30,878 bases of DNA from a virus. Below the pieces are notes generated by a model. The model did not search any database. It was given only the letters and a program-made list of their open reading frames with translations, and was not told the origin of the DNA. Made by a program: the position numbers and the translations under genes. Positions 24,380 to 30,296 of this stretch are shown here, in pieces. Every line of letters begins with the position of its first letter. Within the stretch, counting starts at the first letter, position 1. The stretch covers positions 1 through 30,878 of the IMG/VR virus record IMGVR_UViG_3300050033_000072. One strand, given 5' to 3'.

Positions 24380-24565
24380 ATGAGTAAGCCAAAACATAGC
24401 AAAAAGGCCCACAAATACGTATCGGTGACAATCACTAACGCCGTCCTTGCAACCGATCTTCTCCGCGAAATGAAGACGGGCCGCGTGAAGAAAATGTCCG
24501 ATGTGGTAACGAACCGCCTGTTGGACTTGCAGGCCATCCAGGAACAGAACGCCGATACGGAGTGA
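24380..24565 (+). CDS. ribbon-helix-helix-like DNA-binding protein
   Basis: 61 residues starting at the ATG at 24380; a GTG at 24371 would add three. A basic N-terminus (KPKHSKKAHK) leads into a short strand with alternating residues (YVSVTITN) and two helices (AVLATDLLREMKTGR, then MSDVVTNRLLDLQA), the plan of Arc/CopG-type repressors that bind DNA as dimers through the strand. It has a divergent partner gene and a perfect palindrome in the shared upstream region, which would suit an autoregulating repressor. Stop overlaps a GTG of the following gene. Confidence 0.55.
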   Translation: MSKPKHSKKAHKYVSVTITNAVLATDLLREMKTGRVKKMSDVVTNRLLDLQAIQEQNADTE

Positions 24566-24567
24566 AC

Positions 24568-24744
24568 ATGAGCCAATACTGCGAAAACTGCAAGAGGTTA
24601 GCTGATGATCTTGCCGCCGCGAACGCCATGATTGTGGAACTGACTACAGCGTATGAGGATTGGCTAAGATCGGACGGCATTTTTCCTAAGGCACTATGTG
24701 ATCTTGTTCGCAAGATTCGCACCGAACCCCACCAGCCGGGCTGA
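24568..24744 (+). CDS. short helical protein with CxxC
   Basis: 58 residues from the ATG at 24568; a GTG at 24562 overlapping the preceding stop is the alternative start. It has C5xxC8 near the N-terminus (YCENCKRLADDLAAANA) followed by a heptad-like helix, a pattern seen in many small early phage proteins. No second cysteine pair is present, so zinc binding would need a dimer. The 3' end runs into a hairpin that may be part of the terminator. Function unknown. Confidence 0.5.
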   Translation: MSQYCENCKRLADDLAAANAMIVELTTAYEDWLRSDGIFPKALCDLVRKIRTEPHQPG

Positions 24745-24788
24745 AGTCCGGCTGATAACCGCCGCCCGGTGCCTCCACGCCGGGCGGC
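24734..24788 (+). terminator. tandem hairpins, terminator candidate
   Basis: AGCCGG/CCGGCT (24734-24753) overlaps the end of the preceding gene. A perfect 9-bp stem GCCGCCCGG/CCGGGCGGC with a 10-base loop (24761-24788) follows. Only ATTT comes after, so the terminator is weak or acts in another way. Confidence 0.5.
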
Positions 24789-24846
24789 ACATTTGAACTA
24801 AAGGAACAGGGACGTAGGAACCTCGTTTAGCAGGCGCACGGACGCA

Positions 24847-24892
24847 GGGCCGGGTTGGCCGGATATGTTCGGACGTAAGCCCAACCCGGCCC
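24847..24892 (+). promoter_or_regulatory. 12-bp GC-rich stem-loop in the leader of the next gene
   Basis: GGGCCGGGTTGG (24847-24858) pairs perfectly with CCAACCCGGCCC (24881-24892). The 22-base loop contains an inner CCG/CGG pair. It lies 19 bases before the ATG at 24912, just ahead of the AAAGGGA site. No T-tract follows, so a leader-regulatory structure is more likely than a terminator. The rest of the 120-base gap shows nothing clear. Confidence 0.5.
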
Positions 24893-24911
24893 GGCACAGA
24901 AAGGGAATGAA

Positions 24912-25148
24912 ATGATTGATACAGGCGGCAATGCGTTTCCAAGCGAAGCACAATACAGGACAGTTAATGGAGATTGGAGCGACGAGCCAGAACGCGGCAT
25001 GTCGTTGTTGGACTGGTTCGCTGGACTAGCAATGCAGGGTATGGTTTCTGATCCTAACTGCGTGGCGGGCGACGGCCAGGTGGCCACGTACGCATATGAG
25101 TATGCCAGACAGATGCTTGTCGAGCGAGAAAGGCTTGGTGCCAAATGA
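24912..25148 (+). CDS. small phage protein (GMSLLDWFAGLAMQG type)
   Basis: 78 residues. The pattern TGGNAFPSE at the start, then GMSLLDWFAGLAMQGMVS and a C-terminal AYEYARQMLVERE, is a very common small early-region phage protein, often encoded many genes before recombination functions. No biochemical role is known to me. AAAGGGA precedes the start and the stop overlaps the next start (ATGA). Confidence 0.75.
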   Translation: MIDTGGNAFPSEAQYRTVNGDWSDEPERGMSLLDWFAGLAMQGMVSDPNCVAGDGQVATYAYEYARQMLVERERLGAK

Positions 25149-25366
25149 ACAACATCACCTCCAGCCCCTACGCGATTCAGACCGGCCCGGAAAATTTAAT
25201 GGACCACAACACCGCTGGCGACCTTGCCCTGCTCGTCCTAAGGCGCGCCGGCAGGTCGATGGAGCTAGCCGCCGCCAGTGCGCCGAAGCCGATGTTGCAG
25301 CACGCGGTGCGCCTGCTGGACGTGGCCCGGCTGGCGCTGAAACTGAAGACAGGAGCCTCGAAATGA
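25145..25366 (+). CDS. hypothetical small protein
   Basis: 73 residues, starting on the stop of the preceding gene and ending on the start of the next (ATGA both times), which supports its being translated. The central part is helical and Ala/Leu/Arg-rich (DLALLVLRRAGRSMELAAAS, then LLDVARLALKLK). I recognise no family. A role linked to its operon neighbours is likely but cannot be named. Confidence 0.55.
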   Translation: MNNITSSPYAIQTGPENLMDHNTAGDLALLVLRRAGRSMELAAASAPKPMLQHAVRLLDVARLALKLKTGASK

Positions 25367-25599
25367 ACCAACTGGAATATCTATCGAAAGTGCTGGACAT
25401 GACCTACGCCGCGATGATTCGCCCGCCACGTGTGCGGATATCGACCGAGGAGCAGCGGGCGGCGCTGGGACTACCCCCGCCAGCGGAAGTGACGCGGGCG
25501 GTCGATGCGATGCTCGGCGGCAAGCCAAACGGTTTCGCCGTCCACGATCAGGAAGATCAGCACGAACAGGACGAGCAGCACAACACTTGCGGAGATTAG
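25363..25599 (+). CDS. hypothetical small acidic-tailed protein
   Basis: 78 residues from the ATG at 25363, which overlaps the previous stop; the open frame continues far upstream but that part overlaps two other genes. The middle reads RVRISTEEQRAALGLPPPAE and the C-terminus is a hydrophilic His/Asp/Glu/Gln stretch (HDQEDQHEQDEQHNT). No recognised domain. Confidence 0.5.
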   Translation: MNQLEYLSKVLDMTYAAMIRPPRVRISTEEQRAALGLPPPAEVTRAVDAMLGGKPNGFAVHDQEDQHEQDEQHNTCGD

Positions 25600-25600
25600 C

Positions 25601-25822
25601 ATGAAAATATTCCAGAATTGCCAACGAGTACGAGTGATGAGCGGCGTCCGTGCCCTAATTGGAAAAACGGGGCGCATAGAGAGATTAGGGGTTGCCGACA
25701 GTGGGGCATGGGTCACGATGGATGAGCCCCTCTCAGAGGAGATCGCCAGCTTCCCCGTTGGCGACACCCACCGAAACAGTATCTTTCTATATCCCGAAGA
25801 ATGCGAACCGGCTGGCGCGTGA
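25601..25822 (+). CDS. small phage protein with SH3-like beta fold
   Basis: 73 residues from the ATG at 25601. The pattern VRVMSGVRALIGKTGRIERL, then AWVTMDEPL, FPVGDTHRNSIFLYPEECE, recurs in small early phage proteins and has the strand spacing of a KOW/SH3-like barrel, where the GKTGRI turn resembles a KOW motif. Function is not known. It starts one base after the previous stop. Confidence 0.65.
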   Translation: MKIFQNCQRVRVMSGVRALIGKTGRIERLGVADSGAWVTMDEPLSEEIASFPVGDTHRNSIFLYPEECEPAGA

Positions 25823-25890
25823 CCAGTGGCGTACACGTCCGCCTTGGCCAGGGCACAAGCGAGACGACAATCGAAGAAAGGGACTGCTAA
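25819..25890 (+). CDS. possible 23-residue peptide
   Basis: A GTG overlapping the preceding stop (GTGA) opens a 23-codon frame that ends two bases before the next ATG. The spacing is suggestive of a translated link in the operon, but the peptide is too short to judge and shows no known motif. Confidence 0.2.
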   Translation: MTSGVHVRLGQGTSETTIEERDC

Positions 25891-25892
25891 TA

Positions 25893-26648
25893 ATGTGCAA
25901 TTTCAAATCAGCCATCGTGACGAAATCCGGCGAAGTCTATCACCATCCGCTGACGGACTCGCACAATGACATTATCGAATTATTCAATCTACACAATGGC
26001 GAGAATCCGCAATTCACCCCAGTCGAATTAGTGCCGGACACAGACTGTTTTGACGTGGACACCTACAAGTTCCGGTTTGACGCCGAACGTCCGGGATGGG
26101 CAACGGACGAATGGGTTGAGCGAGTTACAAAGAAGATGCGAGCCATTGTCCGCGAAATGATATTTACGAAAAAGGCCAAAATACTGGTTGGCGGCGCGTA
26201 TCTTTTGGGCGCCGGGGCAAAGGTCGGCAAGATCATCCAAGGGCGCATAGTGGCCATTAGCAAGGATTTGAACCTTGCCTATGCGGACCTTGCCGGTGTG
26301 AATTTTGCCCATGCGAACCTTGCCCATGTGAACCTTGCCTATGCGAACCTTGCCCATGCGAACCTTGCCGGTGTGAATTTTGCCCATGCGAACCTTGCCG
26401 GTGTGAATTTTGCCCATGCGAACCTTGCCGGTGTGAATTTTGCCCATGCGTACCTTGCCTATGCGAACCTTGCCGGTGTGAATTTTGCCCATGCGTACCT
26501 TGCCGGTGCGTACCTTGCCGGTGCGTACCTTGCCTATGTGAACCTTGCCTATGTGAACCTTGCCGGTGTGAACCTTGCCGGTGCGATACGTTACGTCGAT
26601 GCCCCTGCCGGGTGGAAGATCGAAAACAGCTTTTTAGTCAAAGAATAG
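25893..26648 (+). CDS. pentapeptide-repeat protein with phage N-terminal domain
   Basis: 251 residues from the ATG at 25893, preceded by AAAGGGA. Residues 1-125 (MCNFKSAIVTKSGEVYHHPL, FDAERPGWATDEW, ILVGGAYLLGAGAKVGKII) match a domain I recognise from bacterial and phage proteins that usually continue into short tandem repeats such as QVGEM. Residues 127-231 are 21 pentapeptides of the type [NYD][LF]A[HYG][AV], the pattern of pentapeptide-repeat proteins that fold as right-handed beta-helices. A short unique end (DAPAGWKIENSFLVKE) follows. Some such helices mimic DNA, for example gyrase-protecting Qnr, but this one is not noticeably acidic. Function unknown. Confidence 0.75.
   Translation: MCNFKSAIVTKSGEVYHHPLTDSHNDIIELFNLHNGENPQFTPVELVPDTDCFDVDTYKFRFDAERPGWATDEWVERVTKKMRAIVREMIFTKKAKILVGGAYLLGAGAKVGKIIQGRIVAISKDLNLAYADLAGVNFAHANLAHVNLAYANLAHANLAGVNFAHANLAGVNFAHANLAGVNFAHAYLAYANLAGVNFAHAYLAGAYLAGAYLAYVNLAYVNLAGVNLAGAIRYVDAPAGWKIENSFLVKE
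26271..26585 (+). repeat. 21 tandem 15-bp coding repeats
   Basis: Units such as AACCTTGCCGGTGTG and AATTTTGCCCATGCG repeat without interruption for 315 bases. The 30-bp pair NLAGV-NFAHA is repeated three times in a row (units 7-12). Near identity at DNA level, beyond what the protein pattern needs, implies recent expansion or copying by slippage or recombination. Each gain or loss of a unit keeps the reading frame. Confidence 0.95.
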
Positions 26649-26728
26649 GCCGGGATGTTCCCAGCCTGCCCCGCTGCCTGTAATCGGCGGGACGAATGTG
26701 CCCCGGCTGCGTTTAGCCACCAGCCGGG
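26648..26728 (+). other. two mutually exclusive stem-loops at the start of a 546-base non-coding gap
   Basis: CCCGGCT at 26702-26708 can pair with GGCCGGG-type bases upstream (26648-26654) or, perfectly over seven pairs, with AGCCGGG downstream (26722-26728). An inner CCCGC/GCGGG stem lies within the first option. Such a switchable pairing is seen in attenuators, but chance in GC-rich DNA is possible. Confidence 0.3.
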
Positions 26729-26733
26729 ATTAT

Positions 26734-26828
26734 GGGATGGCGGCGATGGCGGGCAAGTTGTCACCAGCCGCACATGGAAACGCTTGAGGAAATGCGAGCG
26801 CTGCAAGGTTCGACTCCTTGCCATCCCG
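26734..26828 (+). tRNA. tRNA-like element A
   Basis: GGGATGG (26734-26740) and CCATCCC (26821-26827) form a perfect 7-bp acceptor-like stem. Directly before the 3' strand is a canonical T-arm, CAAGG-TTCGACT-CCTTG (26804-26820). Two other arms fit inside: GCGG/CCGC with a 15-base loop, and CGCTTG/CGAGCG with an 8-base loop. A normal 7-base anticodon loop with U33 could not be fitted, so it may be a diverged tRNA, a tRNA pseudogene or a tRNA mimic. Confidence 0.45.
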
Positions 26829-26830
26829 AT

Positions 26831-26898
26831 GGACTCGTGGAACTGTGGCTCTACTGGAGAGCGGGGCCAGAGGCGGCGAATGCCAGCCCGCGAGTCCG
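26831..26898 (+). ncRNA. tRNA-like element B (short)
   Basis: GGACTCG (26831-26837) pairs perfectly with CGAGTCC (26891-26897), starting two bases after element A. Inside are GCTCT/AGAGC around a 5-base loop, GGGC/GCCC, and a GGC-GGCGAAT-GCC arm with a 7-base loop resembling a T-loop. At 68 bases it is too short for a standard tRNA. Confidence 0.35.
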
Positions 26899-26902
26899 AT
26901 AC

Positions 26903-26989
26903 GCGGCGGTGGCGTGAAGCCTGCAAAACTTCACGTCGCAAATGGTTAAGGTGCTAGCGCCAAGTAGGGTTCAAATCCCTTCCGCCGCA
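26903..26989 (+). tRNA. tRNA-like element C with GCA-anticodon-like loop
   Basis: GCGGCGG (26903-26909) pairs perfectly with CCGCCGC (26982-26988), followed by A. A T-arm AGGG-TTCAAAT-CCCT lies just before the 3' strand. The first internal arm is CGTGAAG/CTTCACG; its loop contains CTGCAAA, the usual sequence of a cysteine (GCA) anticodon loop. Yet it precedes, rather than follows, a D-loop-like AAATGGTTAAGG, and a GGTG/CGCC variable-arm-like hairpin comes next. The parts are those of a tRNA but the order is wrong for one. Confidence 0.45.
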
Positions 26990-26990
26990 A

Positions 26991-27089
26991 TAGTGACGTG
27001 AACGCTGCTGGCGACCGGGCCGGGAGCGTGTTCGAGGGCCGGAATATGCAACCCTCGGACTGGTGCGGAATCCGCCCACGTCACTACCA
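26991..27089 (+). ncRNA. tRNA-like element D with encoded CCA
   Basis: TAGTGACGTG (26991-27000) pairs perfectly with CACGTCACTA (27077-27086), and CCA follows at 27087-27089. Three arms lie inside in cloverleaf order: ACGCT/AGCGT, a TCGAGGG/CCCTCGG arm with a 13-base loop, and GGTG/CGCC with loop CGGAATC. It begins one base after element C. The 10-bp acceptor and large middle loop are not those of an elongator tRNA. Confidence 0.4.
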
Positions 27090-27105
27090 ATGTAGCACCG
27101 GCGTT

Positions 27106-27176
27106 GCCGCTGGCAGCCGTGTGGTGAAATGGGAGTAGCCTACCACACGTGATTGGCCCTGCCAGCGGCGCGCCGC
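27106..27176 (+). promoter_or_regulatory. long nested hairpin and palindrome before the next gene
   Basis: GCCGCTGGCAG (27106-27116) pairs perfectly with CTGCCAGCGGC (27159-27169), and inside it CGTGTGGT pairs with ACCACACG. The 3' arm runs into a 12-bp perfect palindrome GCGGCGCGCCGC (27165-27176). It ends 18 bases before the ATG at 27195, so it could control that gene or end the tRNA-like transcript. Confidence 0.45.
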
Positions 27177-27194
27177 TAAATTGAAAGGGACACA

Positions 27195-27908
27195 ATGAAA
27201 CGCGACGTCTACCGATGGGATTCTGAATCCCATTATACCGAATTAAGGACGGGCATTAGTGGCGACAATGGCGTGCTTAGTGTGTTGTCAGACAACGAGA
27301 TCACCGCCGACGAAGCGGCTCGGCTGACGAAGCCCGCCGAAGAGTGGCCACAGTATTATGTGCCCGTATTGTGGCTTGGGTACGAGCGATCATTGATGGA
27401 GTTTATGGATGCTACTGCTCCAGTTATTGTTTACAACCACACGCCTAGCGAGACTTATAATCTTTCGTTGCACCAAGTCCGCCTGGACCACACATTCCAG
27501 CGTCTCACCCTCGCCGAAGGTCAGGCACTCAAAGCCCAGCTGATGCAGCCCCAGCTGCGATTCCGCGTCGGGCAGTATGTGACACATGTAGGGTATCCTT
27601 GGCAAATCAAATCACGACATGAGGGCGGGGCTCGGATATCGTGGAACCTCGCTCGTCCAGATGGTAAGACGGGGGTTCTGTTCGATGACGACGCCGACTG
27701 GCAACCCTACCCTGAGGGCGAGATACCGCCAGAGTTCAAGCCGAAGCCGAAGCCGAAGCCGAAGCCGAAGCCGAAGCCGAAGCCGGAAATCATCTGCGGG
27801 CGGTGTGGGTTGGAAGGTAAGGAAACCGAAACAGCGGGAATTGGCCGATGCCCGCAATGTGGCTCTCGCAACTGGGACTTCGCCGACACCCGAAAGGAAG
27901 CGGAATAA
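27195..27908 (+). CDS. protein with (Lys-Pro) linker and C-terminal zinc ribbon
   Basis: 237 residues. The first 180 residues form an unrecognised domain, including an EPxxW-like RFRVGQYVTHVGYPWQIKS barrel-like stretch that resembles small SH3-type modules. Then come eight Lys-Pro pairs (about 182-197), and a zinc ribbon with CGRCG and CPQCG about 20 residues apart. Lys-Pro runs are stiff, extended linkers and would hold the ribbon away from the body. GAAAGGGA precedes the start. Its stop shares a base with the next start (TAATG), linking it to the recombination nuclease. A nucleic-acid-related role is likely but not shown. Confidence 0.65.
   Translation: MKRDVYRWDSESHYTELRTGISGDNGVLSVLSDNEITADEAARLTKPAEEWPQYYVPVLWLGYERSLMEFMDATAPVIVYNHTPSETYNLSLHQVRLDHTFQRLTLAEGQALKAQLMQPQLRFRVGQYVTHVGYPWQIKSRHEGGARISWNLARPDGKTGVLFDDDADWQPYPEGEIPPEFKPKPKPKPKPKPKPKPEIICGRCGLEGKETETAGIGRCPQCGSRNWDFADTRKEAE
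27738..27785 (+). repeat. 8 tandem 6-bp repeats coding (Lys-Pro)8
   Basis: AAGCCG is repeated eight times without change. Identical codons throughout point to slippage, and unit number may vary without loss of frame. Confidence 0.95.
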
Positions 27909-28750
27909 TGGAAACGCCAGCACCGAGAATCTATTTTGGAGTGCCCCCGGAAGTCTATCATTCATGGCCCGCACTGTCTAATTCATGGATGAAACAACTT
28001 TCGCGTTCGCCAGCACATCTGCTAGACGTTATGGAAAATGGCAATGGCGAGTCGAGCAAGGATCAGGTATTTGGCACCGCCGTGCATTGCAGACTGTTAG
28101 AACCGGCGTTGTATTGGAACAGGTTTGCTGCCCGGCCCGAAGGTCTAAGTGGCGTAACTAAGGATGGCAAGGCATTCAAGGCCGATGTGGAAGCTGTTGG
28201 TAAGACAATGTTGGACCACAAGACTGCCAGGTGGGTTGATGCTGTGGCAAGACGGGCTAAGGAGAATGCGACCGTTCAGGCATGGTTTGATGCCGAGCAC
28301 CAGACCGAAGTGAGTCTACTGTGGGAACGGGACGGCTACTTGTGCAAGGCCCGCGCTGACCTGTGGATACCCGGTATTTGCACCATCGCGGATATTAAGA
28401 CCACTACAACGGCCAGCCCGCAAGGCTTTACATACCAGATCATGAAGTACGCGTACCAGCGTCAGGCGGCGTGGTATGCCGATGGTGCGCAGCGGCTAAC
28501 AAATAAGGTTTGGGATTTCTGGTTAATAGCTTGTGAGAAGTCCAGGCCATTTCTTGTCACGGCTTACAAAATTGACCCAATATCCCACCAGCGAGCAGTA
28601 GACGAGAACGACAGATTGTTCAGTCTCTACAAACAATGTATGGTAAGCAGACGCTGGCCCGGTTACGGCGATCAGCACGAAGTGATGTTACCCGAACGAG
28701 ATGGACTCGCTGTTGCGGACAACGGCGATGATGAAACTCCCTTTGAATGA
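27908..28750 (+). CDS. RecE/Exo8-like PD-(D/E)XK nuclease
   Basis: 280 residues from the ATG at 27908 on the previous stop. The family landmarks are the opening Y..WPALSNSWMKQLSRSPAH, FGTAVHCRLLEP (H60), then the catalytic core: D151 in CKARADLW, D162-x-K164 in TIADIKTT and the YAYQRQAAWY helix with its glutamine. This is the pattern of the putative exodeoxyribonuclease VIII PDDEXK-like family in phages, which resects duplex ends 5' to 3' to leave single strands for annealing. Its neighbour resembles an SSB, which fits a two-part recombination module; no recognisable Bet/RecT annealase is seen nearby. Confidence 0.85.
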   Translation: METPAPRIYFGVPPEVYHSWPALSNSWMKQLSRSPAHLLDVMENGNGESSKDQVFGTAVHCRLLEPALYWNRFAARPEGLSGVTKDGKAFKADVEAVGKTMLDHKTARWVDAVARRAKENATVQAWFDAEHQTEVSLLWERDGYLCKARADLWIPGICTIADIKTTTTASPQGFTYQIMKYAYQRQAAWYADGAQRLTNKVWDFWLIACEKSRPFLVTAYKIDPISHQRAVDENDRLFSLYKQCMVSRRWPGYGDQHEVMLPERDGLAVADNGDDETPFE

Positions 28751-28763
28751 AAGGACGTGCAGT

Positions 28764-29333
28764 ATGGGACTTACAAGAGCCAGTGTTTTTCCGAGCAGGT
28801 ATTTAGGCAAAGACGATGTGTTAACGCCTGTCCGAGCTATAGTTTCCGATGTACGCATGGAAACGTTGAAGCAAGAGAATGTGGACGAAGAAAAGGCGGT
28901 TATGCTGTTTACCGACGCGAATATCAAGCCGATGATCGTGAATTCAACCAACTGGGACACGCTAGAGCTATCCTACGGCAAGGACACGGACTTGTGGATC
29001 GGTAAACCCGTGGAAATCTATGTTGATCCCGGTGTCAGTTTTAGCGGGCGACGTGTCGGCGGTGTCCGGGTCCGCATCCCCGCCGGTAGCAACATCCAAC
29101 CCGTCGCGTCTCTGTTAACATGGGAACAGGCGCAGCAAGTGGCGATGAACGCGGGCATCGACAAGCCCTCGCTGGTTGCTGCAATGAAGGCCGCTGGCAA
29201 GACTGGGTACAGCCCAACAAAAGATACCGAGTTCATACGCAAACTCATCACGGACAAGATCAGTCCACCAGCACCAGGTGAGGCGAAATTTGATGATGAC
29301 CCGCCGCCGACAGACGAGAGTATTCCATTTTAA
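28764..29333 (+). CDS. SSB-like OB-fold protein with acidic tail
   Basis: 189 residues from the ATG at 28764 with AAAGGA upstream. The block MFTDANIKPMIV-type strand, VNSTNWDTLELSYG, DLWIGKPVEIYVDP and GGVRVRIP follows the plan of phage proteins annotated as single-stranded-DNA-binding or OB-fold partners of recombination nucleases. The C-terminus is a flexible Pro/Asp stretch ending DESIPF, very like the DDDIPF tip through which bacterial SSBs recruit other proteins. It follows the RecE-like gene and probably coats the single strand that nuclease makes. Direct proof of DNA binding is lacking. Confidence 0.65.
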   Translation: MGLTRASVFPSRYLGKDDVLTPVRAIVSDVRMETLKQENVDEEKAVMLFTDANIKPMIVNSTNWDTLELSYGKDTDLWIGKPVEIYVDPGVSFSGRRVGGVRVRIPAGSNIQPVASLLTWEQAQQVAMNAGIDKPSLVAAMKAAGKTGYSPTKDTEFIRKLITDKISPPAPGEAKFDDDPPPTDESIPF

Positions 29334-29365
29334 TTTGTTCGGCGTGTGGCAGCGGCCTTGCCGCG

Positions 29366-29575
29366 ATGATAAAGGAGCGTGACGATATCCAAAAAACTTT
29401 GACCAACGTAGAATCTTCGGTCGCGAAGGTCTACTGCCACGTAACGAATGGGCAAATCTCAAAGTGCAACATAGCCCCAGGAGTCGTCATAGCAGTCACA
29501 GATGATTGCCTTGACACCCTCTGCCTGTTTGTGTGGTGGTTCACGGCGTACATCAACAAGGATTATCTACTATGA
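29366..29575 (+). CDS. small protein of unknown function
   Basis: 69 residues. The segment VAKVYCHVTNGQISKCNIAP then GVVIAVTDD looks like short phage proteins with a V.V.gG...dV pattern followed by a D-rich strand. The stop overlaps the next start (ATGA), which supports translation. No clear ribosome-binding site precedes the ATG; a small GCGGC/GCCGC hairpin does. The C-terminal CLFVWWFTAYI is hydrophobic. Function unknown. Confidence 0.45.
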   Translation: MIKERDDIQKTLTNVESSVAKVYCHVTNGQISKCNIAPGVVIAVTDDCLDTLCLFVWWFTAYINKDYLL

Positions 29576-29736
29576 GCGAACATGATGACAAACAAGTTGA
29601 GGCCTGGTTCAGACGTGGAGTGTACTTTCTTGGCCTGATAATAGTGGGCGGGGCAGGTAACGCACTTTGGAATAACGCTGGCACAGCAGCGGTTGGTTTG
29701 ATACTCATTATCACTACTATGAGGCGTTCTAAATGA
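29572..29736 (+). CDS. small membrane protein
   Basis: 54 residues from the ATG that overlaps the preceding stop. Two hydrophobic stretches (VYFLGLIIVGGAGNALW and TAAVGLILIITTM) are separated by a short polar turn, and the ends are charged, so it likely spans the inner membrane as a hairpin. It has the look of a phage inner-membrane protein of unknown role. The stop overlaps the next start. Confidence 0.5.
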   Translation: MSEHDDKQVEAWFRRGVYFLGLIIVGGAGNALWNNAGTAAVGLILIITTMRRSK

Positions 29737-30149
29737 AAATGGAAGAATTATCAGCCAGCGTCCAGCGGCGCATCGCGATCCAGAAGCCGCAATCACCACA
29801 GCACGCCATGTACGCCCTAGGCAGGCTCAAAACGGGCGCGATGAACAAGACCGAGGCGGCATACGCCCTGCACCTTGAGTCGCTTAAACAGGCAGGGGAA
29901 GTCGTGTTCTATAAGTTTGAAGGTCTTACCTTCCGACTTGCCGACAACACACGTTTTACGCCAGACTTCGTGGTCATGTTGCCGGATGGCATGATAGAGT
30001 TACATGAAGTAAAAGGAGCGAGAGCAATATTCCGAGACGATGCCAAGGTCAAGATTAAGGTGGCATCCGCTCTATATCCTTTCCTATTCAAAGCAGTATT
30101 TCCTATTGCAAAAAAACATGGTGGCGGGTGGGAAATCGAAGAGTTTTAA
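29733..30149 (+). CDS. DUF1064-type PDDEXK-like nuclease
   Basis: 138 residues. The middle reads LKQAGEVVFYKFEGLTFRLA, then TRFTPDFVVMLPDG, and IELHEVKG followed by a lysine-rich helix (DDAKVKIKVAS). D in TPDF and E-x-K in HEVKG match the PD-(D/E)XK-like core of the DUF1064 family, small phage proteins often found next to recombination genes and suspected of acting on DNA branches or ends. The start overlaps the upstream stop (ATGA). Catalysis is an inference. Confidence 0.75.
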   Translation: MKMEELSASVQRRIAIQKPQSPQHAMYALGRLKTGAMNKTEAAYALHLESLKQAGEVVFYKFEGLTFRLADNTRFTPDFVVMLPDGMIELHEVKGARAIFRDDAKVKIKVASALYPFLFKAVFPIAKKHGGGWEIEEF

Positions 30150-30166
30150 CCATTGAGGAGATTGAC

Positions 30167-30289
30167 ATGTGCGAAGCGAAAATGGACCTTGAGCATGTAG
30201 AAAAAGAGTTCGCTGCCTACAAAAAGAAACACACCATGCCCGACGAGAATACGTACCGGGACCAGGTGCAGTCGCTGCTGTGGCTGTGA
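30167..30289 (+). CDS. small helical protein (40 residues)
   Basis: A strong GAGGAG site seven bases before the ATG makes translation likely. The 40-residue product is a charged helix, MDLEHVEKEFAAYKKKHTMP in its core. No family is recognised. Short charged helices in early phage regions often bind a host protein, which is speculation here. Confidence 0.45.
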   Translation: MCEAKMDLEHVEKEFAAYKKKHTMPDENTYRDQVQSLLWL

Positions 30290-30296
30290 CCGGGAA

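Noticed and set aside
26028-26492. Minus-strand open frame with MGKIHTGKVR-type repeats
   Set aside because: It is the mirror image of the 15-bp repeats of the pentapeptide gene and has no ribosome-binding site.
26271-26585. CRISPR array
   Set aside because: The short repeats are contiguous, have no spacers and encode pentapeptides in frame.
26734-26989. Ordinary tRNA genes
   Set aside because: Acceptor and T-arms fit, but no standard anticodon arm with a 7-base loop and U33 can be placed between proper D- and T-arms, so no amino acid is assigned.
27612-27974. Open frames with LRLRLR or FGFGFG runs on the minus strand
   Set aside because: They are shadows of the AAGCCG repeat in the Lys-Pro linker.
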